A DNA stretch of 64,000 nucleotides from Elmis aenea (Eukaryota > Arthropoda > Insecta > Coleoptera > Elmidae), in NCBI GenBank assembly GCA_947652605.1, contig OX393576.1, positions 46,910,966 to 46,974,965 on the forward strand. The letters run 5' to 3'. Below, one piece after another: positions 55,129 to 64,000 of this stretch. The notes beneath the pieces were generated by a model. The model was not told the DNA's origin. It made no database searches and was given only the letters and a program-made list of their open reading frames with translations. Position 1 is the stretch's first letter; the number at the start of each line of letters is the position of its first letter. The translations under genes and the position numbers were made by a program.

Positions 55129-55829
55129 CAAGGGAGGGCCACGATATGTCGTCGCTAGAATCTGATTAAAGCTGTGTTTATTGCATCAAGAACATCAAAA
55201 CTAAATGTTATGCAGAGTTATACGCGCCACTGGCCATTTCCATCGAAAAAATAGGGGAAAAACTGAAAAGTTGACTAATAAAGGTAATTTTTGCGATAGC
55301 GTTGGCTATGAAACCATCAGAGATAAAATCAAAATTCTTATATTTACCAATGCGCGCACCCTTTGCAAGTAAAATGGGGCAGAGTTTTTCAAAAAATCTT
55401 AAACGTTTCCGGAGAAAAACTCGAAAAACGGTTTTCCCTATGTTAAACTCCTATGCAAGTCGCATAGATATAGTTATAAGTTATAATTATAACACATATA
55501 CCACAACTCAAATCATAGCGCTTTTGCAGGGGCTTCGTTTTTGATGTTTTTCTCCGGAATTTTTAGGATTTTTTTAAAAACTTTGCACCATTTTTCTTGC
55601 AAAGAATCCGCGCATTGGTGAATAGAAAAATTTCGATTTTATCTCTTACGGTTTCATGGCCTACGCGATCGCAAAAATTACCTTTGTTATTAAACTTTTC
55701 AGTTTTTTCCCTATTTTTTCGAAGAAAATGGCCAGTTGCACGTTTAACCCTGCAAAACATTTAATTTTGATGTTCTTGATGCAAAAAACTTAATCAGATT
55801 CTAGCGACAACTATCGTGACCTTCCCTGG
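55129..55829. mobile_element. Palindromic element with TAA flanks
   Basis: Ends CAAGGGAGGGCCACGAT and, inverted, CCAGGGAAGGTCACGAT; TAA at 55126-55128 and 55830-55832. Long arms pair, e.g. the AACTGAAAAGTTGACTAATAA block near 55265 with 55700 and the TTTCCGGAGAAAAAC block near 55408 with 55545. The centre is AT-rich. Non-coding; the 3-bp TAA site is Harbinger-like but the class is uncertain. Confidence 0.75.
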
Positions 55830-55832
55830 TAA

Positions 55833-57779
55833 GAAAATTGGTATTCATTTGTTTTTGTGCTATTTTAATTGTGAGATATATTCGAAAATAAAAAATCCTT
55901 TCCAGAATCAAGTTTTTATTTTCTATACGCTGATACAATTTGATGTTATAACCGACGTTTTCTCTATTTTAAACCATCATCGAGTTTCTTATTTTCTGGA
56001 TTTTTAAATTAAAAAGTAGTACTAAAAATTCTGAATACAATCAGGTAACACGTTACATTAAAATGAAAACAACAACTATTTAAGAATAACGATTTTTCAA
56101 TAAATAAACAAACTCTATCCCGAATGTACAAAAATTTTAAAATTTGTTCAGTATCGTAACTAAAAGCAATGGTTTCATAGTAATTAAAATGATCAAAACC
56201 CAAGTTTACAGCGAACCTTTTTTTTGTTTTTGATTGCAGACACATTAGGAATTAAATTAAGGGACGCAGCATAAATCCTTATTTTGTTTATTGAGGTCCA
56301 TCATATACTTGGATACGTTTTTAAGATAACAGCCAAAGATGATTGTTTGAGGACAATATCAAACAGGACCTTTCTTTTTCTGAGAATTGTTTCTTATTTC
56401 GTAGAGCCAGTACTATACTCAGGGAAACGCTGCAGCATTTTAAGCATCAGGGCCAGAAGTTTTGGACACACAAATACAAAATGTTGAAAAGATCCCAAAG
56501 CAGATTGGACAGAGAAAAGAGGGCCCTAAAGAGGGGTCATAAGGGCCCTGACATGATTCATCTCCATTTTTATGAAAGCTAGTGTAAATCTCAAGTTATT
56601 TCTACTCATAGAAATAATATCATGATTGTGGGTTTTAGAAGGCCCAAAAAGGCAGATTTTCAACGTGTGATTGATACACACGATTCGCAATTAATTGTTT
56701 CGTTTCATTTGTTGAAAAAGAAAAAGTTCTCAAGAATTAAAAAAATATGTTAATATTTTTTTCAACAAGACATGATTTACAAGTATCTATAAATTTTGAT
56801 GTACGAACAACGTTTGTTTCCACTGTTTCCGTGCAACTGTTTTTGCCATTACGTCGGAGGTTGCAGCGACATATTTTTAAAAACAAATAAAATTTAAAAA
56901 GCTTAAAGACTATTGGTCTGTTACAGGCATCAAAAATAGTTTTTTTTTGCCTTCAGCCTAACGATTTTCAAAATTTTTTTATTCATTGTTCATTTACAAC
57001 GATTTAGCGAACAATTTCTTTAACAAATTAGTCATCTTTCGAATATTAAATAAAAGTTATTAATTTCATCGAAACGTATCATCTTATAAGAAAATAAATA
57101 TTACGATGTTAGCTTACAAATGAAATCCATACAAAGGACAAACATGATTTGTGACTAGTCACAAGATTACTTAGTAAATGACTAAGTAAATATTAATATT
57201 CATAAGATTTGCATAGTGTTTACAATCGTTTGTTACATGCATTACGTTTGTTTTTAGCGGCCTGGTTTTCCTTAACAAAAAATAAGAAAGGGTCCATTTT
57301 CACAAAAGTTAACTTCAGTTATCTATTGTTTAATTGTTAGTAAAACAGCTCCAATTATCTTGTTTAAAAGAATATTATCTAGCGCGTGCGATATTTGTGC
57401 CAACTACTTCTTTATTATAGTTAATTTGCATATGAGCTACATTATGTTATTCCTACTTTTTTCACAAACTAATTTCAGCTGCAACTTTGATAGGCTACAT
57501 CAATCTTTTGAACTTTTACCACTCCTCGCTATAGTTTTATGACGTTCTTTTGCAATACTTCCACTTTTGAACTTTTACATAAATATGCATGTGTAGTGAA
57601 ATAACAGATGACAGTGTGTGCTACACGAAATAATTCGTTTATATGCTTTTTATGCTCATAGTCTTTGATTTATATACAGTGCAATTTAAAAAGTGCGCAA
57701 CAAATGAAAAAGTATTTTATTATCGATTTAAAAAAAAACACAAATAAAAGTTGGTGTATGGTCTAAAATTAATTTCAAC
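55833..57779. other. Intron spacer, no feature seen
   Basis: AT-rich. The overlapping ORFs at 56284-56582 have no recognised domain. No element ends found. Confidence 0.35.
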
Positions 57780-60230
57780 CCTCCGTTGGGCGCAATAGTA
57801 AAATGAATCTGAGTCCAGGCGCAACGTATCTAGTAGATGCATTGTGTATTATTTATTTAATCATGAGTCCTTCTACTGTTAGGTGTAGGACTGTTGAGTT
57901 GTGTTGCGCTGATTTTTTCCATGTTTTTCTGTCTTGTGCTAGCCTTTTTATGTCTTTCCATTTGATGTTTCTATCCGCTGCTGCTTTTTTAACTTCGTCG
58001 TGCCAGGTTTTTCTTGGTCTACCTCGTTTGCTTTTTCCCTGTGTTCTTGCTTCATATGCTCTTCTGGTTAACCTTTCTTCTTTCATCCTATAAATGTGAC
58101 CCAACCATCCCAGCTGCCTTTCCTGTATTTTTGTTTCAACTGATTTTATCTTTAATTGTTCTCTATATGTTTCGTTTCTGATTCTGACTTTTTTTGTTTT
58201 TCCTTGGATTTTTCTTAGAAATCTCATTTCAGCTGCATTCACTCGCCTACTATTTTTATTTGTTAGTGCCCACGTTTCACTTCCGTATAAAAGTGCCGGA
58301 GTTACTACCTTTTTGACCACTTCTACTTTTGTTGTTTTTGGGACTTCTCTATTTCCAAAAAATGTTGTTCTTAAAATGTTAAATATTCTTCCCACATTTC
58401 CTGTCCTTTCGCTTATTTCCTTGTCCATTCCTCCATTATTCTCTATGATCACTCCTAAATATTTAAAGCTTTCTACCTGTTCTAACCTATAAGCCCATTT
58501 AAAGTGATGCTATGCCCTTTGTTTTTTGTTGTAACGATCATAGTTTTAGTTTTTGCGGTATTTATTTTCATATTAATTTTTTCCAATTCCAGGTTTAGAG
58601 TTTCTTAATTATGTTGCAGTTTTTTTTCTGTTTCCGCGACTAAGACCATGTCGTCTGCGAACATTAGCTCCGTTATGTTAATTTTTTCCATTTTCCAGTT
58701 GCCTAGGTGAAACGGTCTCCTTTTTTGTTTTACTTCTTTAATTACCCCATCTATGACTACTGAGAATAATAATGGGCTGAGCACGCATCCTTGTTTTAGC
58801 CCCTCTTTTGTTTCAAACTCTTCCGATTCTTCGTTTTGTGTTCTTACAATATTTACTGTTTTTTCGTACATCGCTTTTATTATGTCAATTGTTTCTATTT
58901 CTATTCCCTTCTTTCTTAGGCCCATCCATACGTCTTTTTTTTTTGATTTTATCGAATGCTTTTTCCAAGTCTATAAAACATAAATGTATTTCCTTGTTTT
59001 TTGTTAAGCTCTTTTCTATTGTTTGTCTTAATATAAAGATTGGGTCTTGGGTACTCCTTCCTCTTCTAAAACCATATTGGGATTCTTCTAGAGTGCTTTC
59101 TATTTTTTCTTTTAGTCTGCCTTCCATAACTCTTGCCAGTATTTTCCCTGGTACACTCATTAATGTTATTCCTCTATAATTAGAACACTCCCTTTTGTCC
59201 CCTTTCTTATATAATGGTAAGATTATTCCAATGTTCCAATCCCTTGGTACTTTCCTTGATTTTATTACTTCGTTCAATAGAGCCCTTAGTGCTTCTTTCC
59301 CTAATTCTTCGATGTATTTAATCATTTCTGGTGTAATCCCGTCTTTACCTGCGGCTTTTCCGATCTTTAATTTTGCTATTGATTTTTCTAATTCTTCCAT
59401 TGAAATCTTCGATATCTCCTGATATCCTCTGTTGCTTCTTAAATTTGTTATTTCGTATGTGTTGTATATTTCATCCGTCTCCGCTAGCTCTTTAAAGTAT
59501 TGTCTCCATCTTTCCATTATTTCTTCCTCATCCGTAATTGTGTTCCCATTTTTTCCTTTTATGTTTTTCATTCCATATTCTTTTTTCTTTCTTAGCTGCT
59601 TTAACGTGCCATAGAACAACTTTTGATACTCATTAAAATTCTCTTTCATGTTCTGCCCAAACTTTATCCATGATTTTTCTTTTGCTTACCTTACTGCAAG
59701 GTTGACTTCTTTTCTTTTTTCTTTGTATTTTTTGTAATCTTCTGCTTTCTTTGTATTAAGATAAATTTTCTATTTTCTTTTTTTTCCTTGATGATGTTTT
59801 GTAGTTCTTTAGTCCACCATTCTGTTCTTTTTGTGTTTGTGTTCGCTATTTTTGATTTTCCGCAGCTTTCTATTGCAGCCTGTAACAGTGTTTCTTTGAA
59901 GTTTTTCCATTTATCTTCCAGTTCTTTTTCTTCTTTTTGTTCCTTGAATTTTCTGTTTATTATCTCTTGGTAATTGTTTCTTACTAATTGATCTTTTAGT
60001 TTATGACTCTGTATTTTCTCGTTTACTACCTTTCTTCGTTTGTCCAGTTTTTCTTCTTGTTGGTTTTCTATTTCCATTTTTAATAAGTGATGGTCGCTAC
60101 CGATTTCCGCTTGTCTTGTTACTTTTACATCTTTTATCAGACCAAATTTTTGTTTACTTATTAGAAAGTAGTCAATTATTGATTTTTCATTTCTGTTATG
60201 TTCCACTCTCGTATATTTGTGAATATTTTA
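57780..60230 (-). mobile_element. Broken LINE retrotransposon (RTE-like)
   Basis: Minus strand, 5' to 3': the C-terminal piece of an endonuclease domain (60206-59691, with IDYFLISKQ and GSDHHLLK); reverse transcriptase (59649-58885, with AAGKDGITPEM, YGFRRGRST and motif A CFIDLEKAFD); RT continued in another frame (58925-58605, with GLKQGCVLSPLLFS and FADDMVLVAET); and a C-terminal region (58452-57853, with LLYGSETWAL and GHIYRMKEERLTRR). Frameshifts at about 58940 (A-run) and about 58600 and loss of the 5' part show it is dead. The tail domain suggests the RTE/BovB side of LINEs; that clade call is tentative. It lies in the TMEM272-like gene's intron, in the same orientation. Confidence 0.9.
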
Positions 60231-61759
60231 ATGTTTGAATTTCGTGTTCGTGATAACTAAATCATTCATTGTGTATTATATGGTATTATAATCATGATTT
60301 ATGACACACCTAAAAAATTTACTTAACAAAGTTGGATGTTTTTGAGGAGGCAAGTCTCTCATAACGGGAACATTCAAATCTGGAATGTTCATATCTGGAA
60401 AATGCACCGATAGAATCATCATTTTCTATTGAGTATGTATTGTTAAACAGTCTTCCTAATACCTACCACTCGAGATGAAATATTTAGAAAAGAGTTGCTC
60501 GTCTTTTCCATGGTAACGTTTGCCAACTAAACTCCACAAAATGCAACAAAAAACTTTCACTCGACTTCATCTCGTGCAATTTTCAGATGACGTTTTGTGT
60601 CGTGAATAGTTGGAAGTTTCCATGGAAACGACAATTCTCCAAAAAAATCATCAACTGTTAATTTACTCATATAAACGAGTTTGTATTTACCACCGAGTGA
60701 ATCTGCATATCTAAATATGTATATCTCGACTTATATTTCTAAATTTTGAGTTGGAAGCTAACGTTTTATTGCTAGCCACTTAAAATATTTAGTCCCTGCA
60801 GGGTATATTACTTGAAGCATTAAAGCGTATAACTACAATACATAATTACTGCACAATATTCACGGTATGTCACTTTGTTAAATCTTTCTAAAAATATAAG
60901 TCGCTCCACAAAAAGTATTGTCCTTGTTAAAATGTCACGACTTTTAAAGAAAATTATTGCTCTAGAGTCGCTACCAGAGCACTTTTGCCCCTGAGGATAG
61001 AAACCAATAAAAGGGTTGATTTTTTTTGGACAATTTACGTTGAAAACCTTTTAAAACTTATAATTTGCTATTAAATATATATCTGCCAATGTGTGTTAGT
61101 AAAAGTATAAAAGTATGAGCGGCTATATTTCTCACTATTGGTAGTTTTGCTATTAGAAAAGTTAATATTACAAAAGAAATGAATTTAAATACAATACAAA
61201 TGAAATGTTGCTTTTCATAAAGATATATTTAAAAAAAATTGAAACATGGAAAATTATTTTTGTATATTTGTGTCCCTAATTCTAACAATAGTGCAATCAT
61301 GTGAGAAATCAGTTTCCAATGTTCCATTGTTTGAAACTGCAATTGTTTGGATTTTGGATGACGCTATATTCATCTGTTTTTGCTTTCAATAGCAGCATTT
61401 CAATTTTATCGTCATTAGGTGACTAATGTCATTGCGATTGCAATCACTTCCGATTCAAGCGGGAATGTTCTTCTAGCGCTTCAAGCAATGCACGCTAATT
61501 AACATGATTAAACTATTAACAAAAGTAACATACCTATAACAGTCATAAAAAGCCAATGCGTAAAGCTTAAGCGAGAAATACCTATTTTGTAATAGAAATA
61601 AGCATTTTTTTTTCGAAAGATCGCGTGTCGAAATGCAACACCAGGTTCGGGACACTCAGCCAGCTGTGACTGCAAACATTATAGTTCGCATCAAAGTTGA
61701 TCTAAAATTTTTATCTTTGAAACACATCTTTTAATTATTGCCTAAAAATGAAACCTTTA
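60231..61759. other. Intron spacer, no feature seen
   Basis: AT-rich; I see no repeat ends, exons or RNA genes. Confidence 0.35.
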
Positions 61760-62272
61760 GGCCTAGTACACACAGAGCGTTTTTTGTCACGCGTTTTCTA
61801 TCGCGCGACCGAACAGTCGCCGTACACACACAAGCGTTTGTCGCGCAGGAGCTGTTATACATCATCACCATGGAAGTTGGATAAAGGTCTGCTTATGTGG
61901 AGGGAGGGGAAAGCGGTGGCGATCGCGATCACGATTGCGATCACGATAATAAGTAACCACGTTACTTAAATATGTAACCACGTTACTAATGATCGTGATC
62001 GCGATCGCCAACGCCACTGCGCCGGTGTGAGTTGACCTTTTTACAACCGTATGTACGGCAAAAGCGCGCGACCATGTGTACGGATCGTATTGTTTTCATG
62101 TATCTCAAGTCGCAAGAAAAACGCGCGGTTTCGGGAAAACTTCGAGTCGCGCGACTTGTGGACGACGACCAAAGTCGCCCGACTATGTGTGTACGGGTAC
62201 ATGCAATTGTTAGTACTTCACAAAGGCGCGACTCGAGTCGCGCGACAGAAAACGCTCTGTGTGTACTAGGCC
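61760..62272. mobile_element. PIF/Harbinger-like MITE, copy 2
   Basis: Inverted ends GGCCTAGTACACACAGAGCG flanked by TTA (61757-61759, 62273-62275). Same family as 14944-15432 but inserted in reverse. Inside are GATCGCGATC-rich blocks and GTAACCACGTTAC twice. ORFs over it (62032-62322 and others) are by-products of its CG-rich sequence. Confidence 0.88.
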
Positions 62273-62275
62273 TTA

Positions 62276-62960
62276 CTCTATTCATGCCAAAATTTTCGCG
62301 GTCTAAAATTTCTAATGAATAATGTTTCTAGCAAGATAGTTTTTTCGCTATTGAATATTTTTTACTGTATCACAATCTATTAAAAGTTTTTTTTTTGTAA
62401 TTGTGCATGTGAATTCCTATTGGTAAGGGTTGATTTGCTATAAAGTTACGTCCTAAGGTTTTATGTTAAATGCCAATGATAATCGTTGCCATGGCAGCTG
62501 CGTGTGTGATGAAAAGACGAGAGTGTTGAAACTGGTTTTACATTTCTACAAGAGTTCCTTTAAAAAGAAGATGAAACATTTTTATTTAGGTTTAATAATC
62601 TCATTCAATTTATCACTTATTTAACCCAACAAATTTTTAAATACTTTGAGTAATTTTTGTGATAGAATTCCAGGATGTGGCGCCCTAAAATTTTGACATC
62701 GCCTCACCGCCTCGCCTTTAGTTACGGCCCTGCACTATTCTATATAAAGAAACCGTTCATTATCAATAGAGTGCGTCTCGCTACAAAATCATTCATAAAT
62801 GCTTGTGAGTTGGTTGGTATGTTCTAAATTTAGACGAACTAATTATTCTTCTGCAGTTACCGTATTGCCTGACGTTAAAAAATGATTTAGCCCGATGAAA
62901 AGCGACTAACAATTTTACAACAAAGCCATGCGCTTAAAAAAAACTAAAAATATTACTCAC
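62276..62960. other. Intron spacer
   Basis: No gene. CGCCTCACCGCCTCGCC near 62699 followed by CGGCCCTG resembles a decayed hAT-type end; no partner found. Confidence 0.3.
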
Positions 62961-63077
62961 CAATGATCATCCAAATAAACTCGAAAATAAAAATCATATT
63001 TATTAAATACTTAAGAAATGTACTCTCTAGTTTATAATTAACGAATGGAAGGATCTTTGACACCAGTCCAATTGCAC
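62961..63077 (-). CDS. TMEM272-like protein, internal exon
   Basis: Minus strand: acceptor AATTAG, donor GTGAGT; 117 bases, entering and leaving with one base carried over. It codes for a short loop (VSKILPFVNYKLES) and a membrane segment (LINMIFIFEFIWMIIG). It joins the exon at 63136-63258 upstream and either terminal exon downstream, reading IIG then SVWVY or SYWVY, the expected W.I.GN.WVY pattern of the family. Confidence 0.82.
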
Positions 63078-63135
63078 CTAATTGAAAATTAAAAATTGAT
63101 TAAAGATGTGCTTAACAGTATAAGTGATCAATTAC

Positions 63136-63258
63136 CTGCTATAATTAAATACATCGGAATCATTTTCTGTACGGGACAGTCGCCTTTGTTGAGGATACCC
63201 AGTACCAACATCACTATGTTGATGATTCCTGAGATGAACAATGTTACACTGAATGTGG
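63136..63258 (-). CDS. TMEM272-like protein, exon with CPVQKMIPMYLI motif
   Basis: Minus strand: acceptor TTTCAG before 63258, donor GTAATT after 63136; 123 bases. It codes for a membrane segment (FISGIINIVMLVLGIL), then KGDCPVQKMIPMYLIIAG. A Cys-Pro, Ile-Pro-x-Tyr-Leu-Ile pattern is a marker of the TMEM272-like family. The start codon and the N-terminal exon lie beyond the window's right edge; bases 63259-63512 show no exon. Confidence 0.85.
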
Positions 63259-63515
63259 CTGAAAGGAAAAACATGTTTTTAATATTCTATTTAATTTTAA
63301 GTATCTAAGTATCAGATCATGTCTGAATTTTTTACCTTTAAAAGGGTTTTAACATATTGAAAAGCAAAAAGTTTAACAAAAGCCAGATATCTTTGGACTT
63401 TATTACGGAAACGGATTTAGATATTTGTTTCCCACTTTCACCGTTAGATTATTCCTTCCCATTTGAGTCAAGAATGTCAAGGAGGTCTTAAGCACCTTCG
63501 TTTTTTTATATCTTA

Positions 63516-64000
63516 AGCCTAGTCCAGATTGTAAACAAATGTTTCGGAACAGTGTTCATGAACAATGTTCCCGATGTTTCGGAACAGCTCAAATTTGTTT
63601 CTAGCTTGTTTCGGAACTTGTTGCGAAACACAAAAGGCCTGTTCCTTGTTTCCCGTTGAAATGGGAAACATTGGAACATTGAACAAGTTTTTTGTCAAAC
63701 ACGGTTCAGTCAAACAGAGTTTTGGTTAGTGATTCTTGGTTATATTTTATACAATGTGGAATCAAGAGAAAACTTTACAACTGATGGAAAAAGTCAACAG
63801 TTCATCTTGTTTGTGGGATGTCACCTGTGGTGACTACAAAAATAGAAATAAAAAAAGGGATGGTTTTTTAAATATTGCGCAAGCATTTGATGTTACCGTT
63901 GCCGAAGTCGAAAAAAAGTCCACATGCCGTTAAGTAAAATAAATAAATTGGCAGCACAAATTCCTGCAATAGCCTCACTGGACATGATAATCAGTTTAGA
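63516..64000 (+). mobile_element. Left end of a PIF/Harbinger-like transposon (runs off the window)
   Basis: The sequence AGCCTAGTCCAGATTG follows TTA at 63513-63515 and shares the GCCTAGT core with the ends of the two Harbinger-like MITEs. A direct repeat with TGTTTCGGAACA occurs at 63540 and 63578. The MADF ORF follows. The right end and any transposase would be to the right of 64000. Class is inferred. Confidence 0.55.
63754..63933 (+). CDS. MADF-domain protein of a Harbinger-like element, broken or first exon
   Basis: An ATG frame of 59 residues has the MADF (Myb/SANT-like, Adf-1) pattern: WNQEKTLQLMEKV, CLWDVTCGDYKNRNKK, then FLNIAQAFDVTVAEVEKK. MADF domains bind DNA, and PIF/Harbinger elements carry such a protein beside the transposase. 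The frame stops after the third helix region, where family members continue with a basic KI..LR..F stretch, so there is a frameshift, an intron or truncation. A domesticated host gene is the alternative. Confidence 0.7.
   Translation: MWNQEKTLQLMEKVNSSSCLWDVTCGDYKNRNKKRDGFLNIAQAFDVTVAEVEKKSTCR

Noticed and set aside
56284..56582. Two overlapping ORFs of 67 and 79 codons
   Set aside because: No domain or splice context; overlapping open frames suggest chance.
61986..62322. ORFs on both strands over the second MITE
   Set aside because: Same reason: open frames arise from the CG-rich inverted repeat.

Overview
The window is AT-rich nuclear DNA from an animal, almost certainly an insect. Genes have short phase-matched introns with GT-AG ends, and the proteins are most like insect or animal families. 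The density of short DNA transposons with a CAGGGTG-type end and a TA target site suggests a repeat-rich genome, perhaps a beetle; that last step is a guess.

Layout. 1-1545: repeat-derived and unassigned DNA. 1546-9956: a compact block of four housekeeping genes: the exosome subunit RRP4 (+), an ER-type 2-Cys peroxiredoxin (+), the chromatin assembly factor CAF-1 middle subunit (-), and the ribosome-biogenesis factor TMA16 (+). The last two are divergent and share a 240-base promoter. 10287-20030: a myotubularin phosphatase of the MTM1/MTMR1/MTMR2 type in 11 coding exons, its introns filled with foldback and hAT-type elements. 21000-42652: a PRRC2/BAT2-family gene (Drosophila nocte) of about 2265 residues in 13 coding exons, with a CRE-containing promoter and a long 3' UTR. 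Its introns hold transposons nested up to three deep. 42653-48640: 3' UTR, then foldback elements. 48640-63258: the 3' part of a minus-strand TMEM272-like four-TM protein gene whose last exon and 3' UTR are present twice in tandem. Its large intron holds a broken LINE and several MITEs. 63513-64000: the left end of a PIF/Harbinger-like transposon carrying a MADF-domain ORF that runs off the window.

The genes do not form a pathway: they are separate housekeeping functions (RNA decay, redox, chromatin assembly, ribosome assembly, phosphoinositide turnover, RNA-granule/translation scaffold). The most striking content is the repeat fraction. Many elements have both ends and an intact target-site duplication: exact 8-bp duplications for hAT, TTAA for piggyBac, TTA/TAA for Harbinger, TA for Tc1/mariner-like. 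Two insertions can be checked against an empty paralogous site inside the window.
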